Under the pieces are notes generated by a model that did no database searches, was not told where the DNA came from, and saw only the letters and a program-made list of their open reading frames with translations. A stretch of 64,000 nt of DNA from Ignavibacteria bacterium (GTDB lineage: Bacteria > Bacteroidota > Ignavibacteria > Ignavibacteriales > Ignavibacteriaceae), in NCBI GenBank assembly GCA_017302895.1, contig JAFLBV010000001.1, forward strand, positions 930,001-994,000. Reading direction: 5' to 3'. The first letter of the stretch is position 1, and each line of letters begins with the position of its first letter. Of the stretch, positions 7,755-17,281 are shown piece by piece. The position numbers and the translations under genes are program-made.

Positions 7755-10241
7755 ATGAAAAGAATCGTACTATCAATTCTTTTTGTTATCGGACTTTCCA
7801 CCTCTGCAATTCCGCAGATCATAGAAAGCTTTGATAATAATCTTAGAGAAGATACGACCTATCAGTTCTCCATTGAGGGAAACACGAGTCGTATGGACTA
7901 CACTGTCAATACTGCCGACAAAAAAGAAGGTGCAGCAGCGGGAGATATCAAATTTGTGATCGGTGCTGTTCACGAATGGGGTAGCTATGGACAGTTGATT
8001 AAAAGACTTCCTGCCGGTCAGTATTATGACTGGTCAGCTACCGATTCACTGGCTTTGTGGATTAAGGTGGTTACACCTCCTACAATTCCTGTAAACATGG
8101 TATTCAGAATCCACATTGCAGACAGGCCTAATGATGGTGCAACTCTTGAAGAATGGGTATTTGAACATACCACCATTCTCGACGCTCAGAGTGACTGGGT
8201 AGAGTTGAAAATACCAATCAAACTCCTCTGCACAGACGGAAGCCAGACTCCATCAGATTCCGGTTTTGTTATTTTCCCTTCAGGATGGGGCGGTGGACCA
8301 AACAATTTCTGGAACAACCAGGAACTTGACTGGGATCATATCGTTGGGTTCAACATCGGTGCAATCACTTCAGGTTACACACCAGGAACCAACCTTCCTG
8401 CAGATTCACTTACAGTAAGATTTGACGGTTTCAGAAGATTTGGTAACAGATCAGTACCTGCAGTTTTCTTTAACGGTTTACAGTTCATGGGTAATCTTTC
8501 AGGTTTCAACTGGGGACAGTCGAATCTTGAAGTGGTTGCCGGTGCCGGCCCTGTTCCAAACAGCAACGCTGCAAAATGGACCCAGGGAAATGAATGGGGT
8601 AACGGATGGACAGGTACAGGATTTAATGTTAGCCCTGTCTTCAACCTCGGAAGTTCATGGATGGTGGACAGCATGAAGATAAAACTGAAATGTCCTGCCG
8701 GAACCGGTGCGCTCAGAGTTCAGCTCGAAGGCGGCGGCGGTAAAAAAGGTACAGTATTCACACCTGTTGCTGATGATCAGTGGCACAGTTACTCATTCCC
8801 GTTAAGGGAGATGGCTTTCCAGGATAACACAACATTTTTCGATTCAACTCAGGTGAATGTTGTTCAGATCATGGCAGAAGCTTCGGGTGTCGCCGGAACA
8901 GTAGTCTGGATAACAGACTGGTGGACAGGCAATCCTAAATTTGATGTTATTGCTCCAAGTGCACCACAAAGTGTTGCGGCTTTTGCAGGAACATTCCAGA
9001 ATGTTGTTACCTGGCTTGATGTTCCGGGTGAAACAGGCGAAACCTACGATGTATATTATTCAAAGAACCCGATTACCGATCTTACAGCACCCGGTGTTGA
9101 AGTTGTGAAACTCGGTGTTGCAGAGAATGCTCAGCTTTTCGAGCACATCCTTCTCGCTCCAAACACAAACCAGGCAGTTACATATTACTATGCAGTAACA
9201 TGTAAAGACTTTGCAGGCAACAAGAGTGTTGTAAGTCAGAACTCCTCAGCTATTACCAACACAGCAAAAGGAAGACCTACAATTTCACTTAATGCTCCCA
9301 CAAACTTTGTTGCTGATGGTAACCTCGCTGAATGGCAGCAAATCGCTCCATTCAGAATGTACCTTTCTGACGGTACAGGTCACCTTGTAACCAACACTAC
9401 AATCAGTGGTGATGCTGACTGTTCGGCCAAAGCTTATGTTGCAATGGACAACCAGTATATGTATATCGCATTTGATGTCGATGATGATATCGTGGTTCCA
9501 AATGCACAAGGATCATCATACTTGAACGATTGTCCTGATCTCTATATCGGTCTTTACAACTGGCGCGGAATGCCGCACACTTCATATCAGAGAGGTGCGC
9601 AGCCTGATTACCACTTCAGATTCGCATGGAACCGCGTTCTTATCGATGGTTCAGCCGGAACTGACAGTCTTATCGGTAAAGGTGCCAACTACTATTGGGA
9701 AGAGAAATTCCCTTCAGGTTACATTGTTGAATGCCGTATCAGCCTTGCAGATCTCGCTCTCCATGGCGGCGATCTTACATTCGTTCCAAGAGAAGGTTTC
9801 AGAATTCCTATCGATTTCGCTTTGAACGATGCAGATGCAACCAACACAAGAGAAGGTATCATGACCTACTCACCATACAACGAAGACAAGTCGTATCAGG
9901 ATGTTTCAAGATGGATATATACCTGGATAGGCAACCTTTGGGAGCCAACCGGCATCAATGATCTCGAACTGACTGCTGACAGCTACATTCTTGCTCAGAA
10001 CTATCCAAATCCTTTCAATCCAAGCACTACAATCAAGTATGCGATTGAAAAACCGGGTCTCGTAACCCTTAAAGTTTACGATGTCCTTGGAAAAGAAGTT
10101 GCAAGCCTTGTAAATCAGGATCAGGCAGCCGGTGTTTATTCGGTTAAGTTTGATGCTTCCCTCCTTTCAAGTGGAATTTATTTCTACAAACTTGAAAGTG
10201 GATCATTCACGAAAATAAATAAGATGATGCTTGTAAAGTAG
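7755..10241 (+). CDS. Secreted glycan-binding-like protein with T9SS sorting domain
   Basis: 828 residues. A signal peptide (about 1-20) precedes a beta-rich jelly-roll-like region (20-220) and a second Gly/Trp-rich module (230-390). An FN3-like segment follows (about 395-500), then a CBM9/DOMON-like domain (FVADGNLAEWQQI onward, about 515-710), and a T9SS type A sorting domain (about 742-828, QNYPNPFNPST). No hydrolase motif was found, so it most likely binds glucan at the cell surface rather than cutting it. A GAGG ribosome site precedes the ATG. It lies between the symporter and the TonB receptor. Confidence 0.75.
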   Translation: MKRIVLSILFVIGLSTSAIPQIIESFDNNLREDTTYQFSIEGNTSRMDYTVNTADKKEGAAAGDIKFVIGAVHEWGSYGQLIKRLPAGQYYDWSATDSLALWIKVVTPPTIPVNMVFRIHIADRPNDGATLEEWVFEHTTILDAQSDWVELKIPIKLLCTDGSQTPSDSGFVIFPSGWGGGPNNFWNNQELDWDHIVGFNIGAITSGYTPGTNLPADSLTVRFDGFRRFGNRSVPAVFFNGLQFMGNLSGFNWGQSNLEVVAGAGPVPNSNAAKWTQGNEWGNGWTGTGFNVSPVFNLGSSWMVDSMKIKLKCPAGTGALRVQLEGGGGKKGTVFTPVADDQWHSYSFPLREMAFQDNTTFFDSTQVNVVQIMAEASGVAGTVVWITDWWTGNPKFDVIAPSAPQSVAAFAGTFQNVVTWLDVPGETGETYDVYYSKNPITDLTAPGVEVVKLGVAENAQLFEHILLAPNTNQAVTYYYAVTCKDFAGNKSVVSQNSSAITNTAKGRPTISLNAPTNFVADGNLAEWQQIAPFRMYLSDGTGHLVTNTTISGDADCSAKAYVAMDNQYMYIAFDVDDDIVVPNAQGSSYLNDCPDLYIGLYNWRGMPHTSYQRGAQPDYHFRFAWNRVLIDGSAGTDSLIGKGANYYWEEKFPSGYIVECRISLADLALHGGDLTFVPREGFRIPIDFALNDADATNTREGIMTYSPYNEDKSYQDVSRWIYTWIGNLWEPTGINDLELTADSYILAQNYPNPFNPSTTIKYAIEKPGLVTLKVYDVLGKEVASLVNQDQAAGVYSVKFDASLLSSGIYFYKLESGSFTKINKMMLVK

Positions 10242-10253
10242 CATTTCTCCCCG

Positions 10254-10292
10254 TGAGTGCAGAAGCGCCGTGCTTCTGCACTCATCGTTTTG
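10254..10292 (+). terminator. Strong intercistronic hairpin (terminator or attenuator)
   Basis: GAGTGCAGAAGC (10255-10266) pairs perfectly with GCTTCTGCACTC (10272-10283) around a 5-nt loop, extended by one more pair, then ATCGTTTTG. It lies between two genes that otherwise look co-transcribed, so partial termination or mRNA protection of the upstream message is as likely as full termination. Confidence 0.65.
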
Positions 10293-10316
10293 ATCAGATA
10301 ACTATTGGATATTCCG

Positions 10317-13034
10317 ATGAGACAAAAAACAAACCATTTTTATAATAATATTTATGCAGCAGTGTTCTTGTTGCTCTGCATTATTGGTACTGATATCGCC
10401 TACGGTGGTGTGACAGGCAAGATATCCGGCAGAGTGATGGACGAGAAGACAGGCGAGCCGATTATTGGTGCTACGGCTGTTCTCGAGGGTACATTTCTCG
10501 GTGGTGTCGCAGATGCAGACGGATACTACGCCATCAATAATGTCCCACCGGGAACCTACCGGGTGATTTTTACCGCGGTTGGTTATCAAAAAACCATTAT
10601 GGAAAAAGTGCTTGTAAAGATTGACCTTACAACGAACATCGATGTAAAGTTGAAAAATGCAGGCATTACACTTGACAAGGAAGTGGTTATCACTTCAGAC
10701 AGACCACTCGTGCAGAAGGATCTTACCTCCACCTCGGTAACGATTTCTTCCGACGACATTAAAATGATGCCCGTGGAAAATGTCAGCCAGATAGTTAATC
10801 TTCAGGCTGGTGTTATAGACGGTCACTTCAGAGGTGGAAGATCGAACGATGTTGCCTACCTGATAGATGGTGTTTCGGTTACCGACCCGTTTAACGGAGG
10901 CTTCAATATTGAAGTGGAAAATGCATCCATCAGGCAGATGGAGGTTATAACCGGTACATTTAATGCCGAGTACGGACAGGCACTTTCCGGTGTGGTTAAT
11001 ATTGTAACCGAAGGTGGTTCAAACAAATTCAGAACAGATTTTTCAGCTTATGTGGGTAATTTTGTAACAACCCACAGCTCAATTTTCAGGAATCTTGACA
11101 AAATTGACCGTCTCGCACAGAAAAATTTCCAATTGACATTCAGCGGACCAATTTCGCCTGTACCGAATCTTTACTTCTTCGTAACAGGGCGATATTTTGA
11201 TAATATTGGACATCTTTACGGGAAAAGAGTTTATAATGTAACAGATGATGTCCCCTTCTATCCAAATCCTGCTGACAAATCTTTCTGGATACCCCGCAAC
11301 ACAGGTGACGGGGAATATGTTTCGATGAATCCTTATACCAAATATTCACTAAACGCAAAACTTACTTATGCTCTCCCGACTGTCGCATTCACTTACTCGA
11401 TCTTTTGGGATAAAACAAAGAGCAAAGGATATGATCACGGATTTTCATGGACACCTGATGGTGTTATGACCAATTACGGAGATGACTGGATACAAAATTT
11501 CCAGATAACAAATTATCTCTCATCTTCTACAAACCATGCTCTTAAGTTCTCGGTTAACAACTACAAGTTTGAAGGTTATCTTTATGAAGATCCTTTCGAC
11601 CCCAGATATGTAAGCCCAAGCCAGGGTATCGCCCTTTCGGACTATACATTCCGTTCGGGTGGAAACCAGGGTGGAAGATATTACAGAACAACAAGAACTT
11701 ATGTTGCACAATACTCCCTCTCTTCACAGGTCTCGAAAGAGCACAAGATCGGTTTGGGAATTGAAGCAAGACAACATGAGATCTACAATCACAATTACGA
11801 CCTTGTTAATCTGACAGACGGTCAAATTGACTCTCTCGGAAATGTAATCTTTACTCCCGGATATCCGGCTGTAGGTACCATGTCCGATCAGGGTTCGAAT
11901 ATCGAATACTCCCGTAAACCGCTTGAAGTGTCGGCTTACATCCAGGATAAAATGGAATATGACATCATGATCATAAACGCAGGTGTCAGATTCGATTACT
12001 TCAAATCAAATGCAAGAATGCCCGTTAATAAACAGAATCCGACCCGCAACGCTTCATTCCCCGGTGCAGACCAGTGGATTGATGCCGATGCCAAGTGGCA
12101 GGTAAGTCCGAGACTCGGCGCTTCATTCCCGATTACCGACCGTGGTATCATCAGATTCTCTTATGGACATTTCTTCAAGATTCCTTCATTCGAAAATCTC
12201 TACCAGAACCCCGACTTCATTGTAAGACCGGGTAACAGCCTGAATACGGTTGTCGGAAATCCCGATCTGAATGCTGAAAAGAATATCATCTATGAAATAG
12301 GTCTTCAACAGGCACTTTTCGAGGATATCTCCCTGAATATGTCTCTATATTACAGAGACATCAGAAACTGGCTCGGAATGGAAATCGTGAATACCTATGA
12401 AGGATTCAAATATGCACGATTCATCAACAGAGATTACGCAAATGTAAGAGGTCTTGTACTCGTTCTCGACAAGAGATTCTCAAACTACTTCAGCGCAAAA
12501 CTTGATTACACATATCAGATAGCCGAAGGCAATTCCTCTGATCCTTATGCAGTTTACAACAAGAATCAGACTAATCCACCGATTGAAGAATCGAAAACTG
12601 TTGTTCCTCTTAGCTGGGATCAGAGACATACATTCAACCTGAGTGTCAATGTCGGTGTACCGGGTGACTGGACAGTAGGTGCTATATTCCAGTATGGTTC
12701 AGGTATGCCTTACACAGAAGATCCAAAGATCTCAAAAGGTGTCCGTTTCGAAAATGGTGGAATAAAACCAACTTATTTCAATCTTGATATAAGAGCAGAC
12801 AAAATATTCAATGTTTTCGGTGTCAATGTAAGAACTTACATCTCCATCTATAACGCATTGGATATCAAAAATGAGTTTGGTGTTTACGGAACAACCGGAA
12901 GAGCCAATGCGGACCTGAACACTCAGTACGCTGTCGATGTGATCGGTTTGAACACTATTGAAGAATACATTAACAATCCTTCGATGTACTCGACACCAAG
13001 AGAGATCAGAGTTGGAATTGGTTTCGATTTTTAA
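10317..13034 (+). CDS. TonB-dependent outer-membrane receptor (SusC-like, no SusD)
   Basis: About 905 residues from the ATG at 10317; a TTG four codons earlier is a less likely start. A signal sequence is followed by a carboxypeptidase-D regulatory-like domain (GKISGRVMDEKTGEPIIGA, about 35-115), a plug domain (VAYLIDGVSVTDPF, then GQALSGVVNIVTEGG) and a 22-strand-type barrel to the C-terminus. It should import glucan oligosaccharides across the outer membrane using TonB energy. No SusD follows; a 1039-residue surface protein and a PorV-family barrel do. Confidence 0.88.
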   Translation: MRQKTNHFYNNIYAAVFLLLCIIGTDIAYGGVTGKISGRVMDEKTGEPIIGATAVLEGTFLGGVADADGYYAINNVPPGTYRVIFTAVGYQKTIMEKVLVKIDLTTNIDVKLKNAGITLDKEVVITSDRPLVQKDLTSTSVTISSDDIKMMPVENVSQIVNLQAGVIDGHFRGGRSNDVAYLIDGVSVTDPFNGGFNIEVENASIRQMEVITGTFNAEYGQALSGVVNIVTEGGSNKFRTDFSAYVGNFVTTHSSIFRNLDKIDRLAQKNFQLTFSGPISPVPNLYFFVTGRYFDNIGHLYGKRVYNVTDDVPFYPNPADKSFWIPRNTGDGEYVSMNPYTKYSLNAKLTYALPTVAFTYSIFWDKTKSKGYDHGFSWTPDGVMTNYGDDWIQNFQITNYLSSSTNHALKFSVNNYKFEGYLYEDPFDPRYVSPSQGIALSDYTFRSGGNQGGRYYRTTRTYVAQYSLSSQVSKEHKIGLGIEARQHEIYNHNYDLVNLTDGQIDSLGNVIFTPGYPAVGTMSDQGSNIEYSRKPLEVSAYIQDKMEYDIMIINAGVRFDYFKSNARMPVNKQNPTRNASFPGADQWIDADAKWQVSPRLGASFPITDRGIIRFSYGHFFKIPSFENLYQNPDFIVRPGNSLNTVVGNPDLNAEKNIIYEIGLQQALFEDISLNMSLYYRDIRNWLGMEIVNTYEGFKYARFINRDYANVRGLVLVLDKRFSNYFSAKLDYTYQIAEGNSSDPYAVYNKNQTNPPIEESKTVVPLSWDQRHTFNLSVNVGVPGDWTVGAIFQYGSGMPYTEDPKISKGVRFENGGIKPTYFNLDIRADKIFNVFGVNVRTYISIYNALDIKNEFGVYGTTGRANADLNTQYAVDVIGLNTIEEYINNPSMYSTPREIRVGIGFDF

Positions 13035-13050
13035 TTCCCGGAGCTTCAGA

Positions 13051-16000
13051 ATGTTAAAGAAAATATTTATAATTTCCCTTGTGCTCCTTACCGAACTGGT
13101 TTTTGCACAGGTATCCCCTTCCACCCAGCGTTACCGTAACGATCAGTACGGCAACATTTCCTTTAGAAGAGAAGGAGTGATGGATGGAAATCAGGTAAGA
13201 ACTCTCTTCTACAACAACGGTGAAGTCGGTCAGTGGCCCTACCAGCCTTCGGGTGAATGGCCAAAAGGATCGGGACACTCATACCTCGACGGTGTAAGCG
13301 TGCTTATTTCTTCCGAAATAACCGCTCCCGGTACAGGACAGATAGTGCACCCCCTCCAGACTTCTTATCGTGAATGGATGGATAAAGACCCTGTAACAGG
13401 TGAAATCTGGGGATTTGAACCCGTTCCCGGCTACAACAATTCTTCGTCGAAGAAACCTTCAATTAATACCGATCCAACCTCATGGCCTAAATTCTGGCCC
13501 CCTGCTCTTAATCTAACACCCGAGTGGGATGGTTACTGGTACGGTTATTTCGGAAGAGGAGTTTTAAACTCTGATTTCGAGACTTTCTTTGTCATGGATG
13601 ATTCGAAGGACAAGGAATTCATGAGAAATCCCTTCTTTTTTAAACCGATTGCAGCGGATACCAACCGTGGCGGTCTCGGAATAAGAGTTGAAGTAAGAGG
13701 GTTCCAGTGGTCACATGTACTCGCAGAAGACATTATTTTCTGGCATTACGACATCGTGAACATTTCAGATTACAACTACCCAAAAACCCTCTTCGGCTTC
13801 TATACCGACTGCGGTGTGGGTGGAACAGATGACTCTGAAGATGACAACGCCTCATTCGATCTGAAACTTGACATGGCTTATTGCTATGACAACAACGGTC
13901 TCGGTCTTCCAGACAGCTGGAAAACCGGCTATTACGGATATGCATATCTCGAAAGCCCGGGTAACGGTTATGATGCGATAGATAATGACCAGGATGGTCT
14001 CACAGATGAAAAAAGAGACGACAACATCGATAACGATGGCGACTGGGTCAGATATACCGACCTTAACGGCAACGGCAAATGGGATGCTACAGACAATGAA
14101 CCGTTGAACGATGATGTTGGAAAAGACGGTGTTGGTCCTTATGACAGACAATATACCGGACCCGACGAAGGCGAAGGCGACGGAATACCTACCGATGGCG
14201 AGCCAAATTTCGATAAAACAGATAAAGACGAATCTGATCAGATAGGTCTTACTGCGGTTTCACTCTACAGACTTGGTCAGGGTGGTACAGGCGGTGGCTG
14301 GCCCAAAGATGATGAAGCGATGTGGCTGAAGATGTCAGCAGGAACCTTCGATACCTCGCTCCAGAGAGCAAACATCAGTATGGTTTTTGCTTCCGGTCCT
14401 TTCCCGCTTCAGCAGGGTCTAAGAGAGAGATTCTCGATGGCTCTCCTTTTCGGCGAAGACCTGAACGACATCATGTTCAACAAAGAGACAGTTCAGCAGA
14501 TATACAACTCGAACTACAACTTCTCGAAACCTCCGTTGAAACCAAAGCTTACTGCTGTTCCCGGTGATGGAAAGGTTTATCTTTACTGGGACAACATAGC
14601 TGAAGAATCACGCGATCCTTTCCTCGGGTTCCAGAATAACGATCCGACCAAGGGTTACAAGAAGGATTTCGAAGGCTACCTCATTTACAGAAGTCAGGAA
14701 CCGGAATTTAATGATATCAAACTTATCACCGATTCGAAAGGCTCAACAAAATACTGGAAGCCGATTGCACAGTTTGACCTTAAAGACAGTATCAAAGGTC
14801 CCGATCCTGTCGGCATCAATGGAGCTCATTTCTGGAGAGGCGACAACTCAGGTTTGCGATATTCCTATATTGATAACGATGTGAATAACGGACAGAAATA
14901 CTATTACGCTCTCGTTTCCTACGATATGGGAGATCCGAATTTCGGTACAGCCGGATTGCAACCCTCCGAGTGCACAAAAATCATTACAGAAGATTTCGCC
15001 GGTAATCTGCAATTTGTGGATATCAATTGTGCGGTCATAGTTCCTAATGCACCGGCTGCCGGATATATTCCTCCAAACATAGTCGGAGACATCAAGAATG
15101 TTAATCAGGGTATCGGTTCCGGTGCTTTGAATGTGACAGTTCTCGATCCTTCGGCAGTTAAGAACGGTGCGTCATACGATGTTGAATTCAATTCGACAAT
15201 CACCTATCCGCTTTACAAGACTCTTTCTTATAAAGTCATAAAATCCTACAACGGAGTTGTTGATACACTTTTCACAGTCGATTCCTCCTACTTTGGAGCC
15301 GAGAGAATTGGCCCTCCATTCGACGGACTTGCAATCTCCGTATTGAATGATTCGGTTGTCTCTCTGAGAGATACACTGACAGGTTGGGTAACCGGAAAGA
15401 GTAATCTTACGATGCTGGTAACTCCCGATCCGACCCCTGTAAGAGGTATTGCATGGCCCGCTGACTATGAAATCACTTTCTACGATACACCACAGGATAC
15501 ATGTTTTATTCAGTCACCACCACTTTATACAAAATTCCCTCTGAATTTGAAAGTCTGGAACAACACTGAACAAAAATATTCCAAGGTTGCCGTAAAAGAC
15601 AATGACGGTTCGAAGGATCTTTCGATTGGTGATCAGATACAGATACTCGAATTCCAGGGTTCACCTGTACCTGCAAATATTAGATTTGCATGGAACCTCT
15701 CCTACGATGTGCCTGCTGATCCAAATGCTCCGCTGGTTTATCCCGCTGCAAATGACAAATACCGGATCACAACAAAGAAACCGTTCAAGAAAGGTGATAA
15801 AATCCTTTTCTCCACCAAGTCAGCCGGAGTAGACAACAGTCTTGCCAAAGGACAGCTTGGTAAAATTGATGTAGTACCAAATCCATATCTTGGCGCTGCT
15901 TCATGGGAAAGAAGAAATCTCAATTCCACCGGTAGAGGAGACAGGAAGATCGATTTTGTAAATCTTCCGAGTGAATGTACGGTCAGGATCTACACCATCA

Positions 16001-16170
16001 CAGGTCAGCTTATAAAGACTCTTTATAAAAACTCGACCTATCTTGATGGCAGCATTTCCTGGAACCTTGTTACAGATGACGGTATGGACGCTGCATACGG
16101 TGTTTACATTTATCATGTTGATGCACCGAATGTCGGAGAACACATCGGCAAATTTGCTCTAATCAAATAA
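13051..16170 (+). CDS. Large secreted surface protein, TonB-receptor partner candidate
   Basis: 1039 residues from the ATG at 13051, which gives a clean signal peptide (MLKKIFIISLVLLTELVFAQ); an upstream in-frame ATG at 12958 would overlap the receptor gene by 77 bp. The N-terminal 300 residues are Trp/Gly/Pro-rich. An Asp/Asn-rich stretch with repeated DNDGD/DLNGNGKWD patterns (about 310-395) resembles thrombospondin type 3 calcium sites. FN3-like parts follow, and the C-terminus (VPNPYLG onward) resembles a divergent T9SS/FlgD-like sorting domain. It begins 16 bp after the TonB receptor and ends 14 bp before the PorV gene. Function unknown; it may stand in for SusD. Confidence 0.7.
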   Translation: MLKKIFIISLVLLTELVFAQVSPSTQRYRNDQYGNISFRREGVMDGNQVRTLFYNNGEVGQWPYQPSGEWPKGSGHSYLDGVSVLISSEITAPGTGQIVHPLQTSYREWMDKDPVTGEIWGFEPVPGYNNSSSKKPSINTDPTSWPKFWPPALNLTPEWDGYWYGYFGRGVLNSDFETFFVMDDSKDKEFMRNPFFFKPIAADTNRGGLGIRVEVRGFQWSHVLAEDIIFWHYDIVNISDYNYPKTLFGFYTDCGVGGTDDSEDDNASFDLKLDMAYCYDNNGLGLPDSWKTGYYGYAYLESPGNGYDAIDNDQDGLTDEKRDDNIDNDGDWVRYTDLNGNGKWDATDNEPLNDDVGKDGVGPYDRQYTGPDEGEGDGIPTDGEPNFDKTDKDESDQIGLTAVSLYRLGQGGTGGGWPKDDEAMWLKMSAGTFDTSLQRANISMVFASGPFPLQQGLRERFSMALLFGEDLNDIMFNKETVQQIYNSNYNFSKPPLKPKLTAVPGDGKVYLYWDNIAEESRDPFLGFQNNDPTKGYKKDFEGYLIYRSQEPEFNDIKLITDSKGSTKYWKPIAQFDLKDSIKGPDPVGINGAHFWRGDNSGLRYSYIDNDVNNGQKYYYALVSYDMGDPNFGTAGLQPSECTKIITEDFAGNLQFVDINCAVIVPNAPAAGYIPPNIVGDIKNVNQGIGSGALNVTVLDPSAVKNGASYDVEFNSTITYPLYKTLSYKVIKSYNGVVDTLFTVDSSYFGAERIGPPFDGLAISVLNDSVVSLRDTLTGWVTGKSNLTMLVTPDPTPVRGIAWPADYEITFYDTPQDTCFIQSPPLYTKFPLNLKVWNNTEQKYSKVAVKDNDGSKDLSIGDQIQILEFQGSPVPANIRFAWNLSYDVPADPNAPLVYPAANDKYRITTKKPFKKGDKILFSTKSAGVDNSLAKGQLGKIDVVPNPYLGAASWERRNLNSTGRGDRKIDFVNLPSECTVRIYTITGQLIKTLYKNSTYLDGSISWNLVTDDGMDAAYGVYIYHVDAPNVGEHIGKFALIK

Positions 16171-16184
16171 GCGGACGGATTGAA

Positions 16185-17213
16185 ATGAAAAAGAAGATAT
16201 TTATCATAATGTTAATTGCTATTTCCGCAAATGTGGCATTTGCCCAAGGTTTCAAGTCTGATGTCTCCAAACGCGGAACAACCGCAGCCCCTTTCCTCTC
16301 CATAGGTCAGGGTGCAAGATCGGTTGCGATGGGAAGTGCCTTTTCGGGTGCTTCAAACGATGTAAGCTCCATCTACTGGAACCCTGCAGGTCTTACAAAG
16401 GCAGACGGCTTTCAGATGATGTTCGATCACACATCATGGATTGCGGATATAAAATACAATTTCCTTGCCGCCAGCTATAACCTCGGTGACATGGGAACGA
16501 TTGGTTTTAGTTTTCTCAGTTCAAATGTTGGTGAAATGAAGGTAACAACAATCGATTATCCCGGTGGAACGGGAGAAACCTTTACCGCAAGTGATGTGGC
16601 AATAAGCCTTGCTTATGCTATCAGACTTACGGACAAGTTCTCGATCGGTTTTAACCCGAAATTCATCTATCAAAGCATCTGGAAGATGAGTGCAACCGCT
16701 TTTGCAATCGACATGGGTGTGCAGTATGTTACACCGTTTGACGATGCAGTGCTTGCAATGTCAATTTCAAACTTCGGAACGAAAGTTCAGTTGCTCGGAA
16801 ACTCAAATCTCGTACTTCACGATCTCGATCCGGGAAGTACAGGAAACAACGGAAAGATTCCTGCATATCTTGAAACAGGTGCATGGTCACTGCCTCTGAA
16901 TTTCAGAGTTGGTGTAATGTATGCACCCGTGAAATCTGAAATGCACAACCTTATCCTGGCTGTTGATGCAACCCACCCGAGTGATGACTATGAAAGTCTG
17001 AACATCGGAGCTGAATATTGCTTCAACAAATTCCTGTTTATCCGTGGCGGCTACAAATCAGCTTTTCTTCAGGATTCAGAAGAAAGATTTACCGCAGGAT
17101 TTGGTATCAAACAGCATCTTATGAACAATGTTTCTGTAATATTTGATTATGCCTACCAGGATTTTGGAAGGTTCTCCAATATTCAGAAATTTACAATGTC
17201 CGTAACATTCTAA
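16185..17213 (+). CDS. PorV/PorQ family outer-membrane beta-barrel protein
   Basis: 342 residues. A signal peptide is followed by the family signature: FLSIGQGARSVAMGSAFSGASNDVSSIYWNPAGL near residues 39-72. Alternating beta-strands follow to a C-terminal Phe (MSVTF). Members with the FadL-like fold include PorV, the shuttle that carries T9SS cargo to the attachment complex. It is the third gene of a receptor-surface protein-barrel set, so a local role in secreting or displaying the neighbouring cargo is plausible. Confidence 0.82.
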   Translation: MKKKIFIIMLIAISANVAFAQGFKSDVSKRGTTAAPFLSIGQGARSVAMGSAFSGASNDVSSIYWNPAGLTKADGFQMMFDHTSWIADIKYNFLAASYNLGDMGTIGFSFLSSNVGEMKVTTIDYPGGTGETFTASDVAISLAYAIRLTDKFSIGFNPKFIYQSIWKMSATAFAIDMGVQYVTPFDDAVLAMSISNFGTKVQLLGNSNLVLHDLDPGSTGNNGKIPAYLETGAWSLPLNFRVGVMYAPVKSEMHNLILAVDATHPSDDYESLNIGAEYCFNKFLFIRGGYKSAFLQDSEERFTAGFGIKQHLMNNVSVIFDYAYQDFGRFSNIQKFTMSVTF

Positions 17214-17220
17214 TTATTTA

Positions 17221-17260
17221 ACCGGCTCCTGCTTCCATCGATGCGGGAGCCGGTTTGTTT
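17221..17260 (+). terminator. Intercistronic hairpin with T-rich tail
   Basis: ACCGGCTCCTGC (17221-17232) pairs with GCGGGAGCCGGT (17243-17254), one G-T wobble, followed by TTTGTTT. It lies 8 bp after the PorV-family gene and before the GH16 gene. It probably separates the receptor block from the enzyme block, either as a full or a partial terminator. Confidence 0.7.
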
Positions 17261-17281
17261 CTCACAAAAGAAAATAAAAAC

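Noticed and set aside
12958..13050. Upstream start at 12958 for the large surface protein
   Set aside because: It overlaps the end of the TonB receptor and removes the signal peptide; the ATG at 13051 begins a good one.
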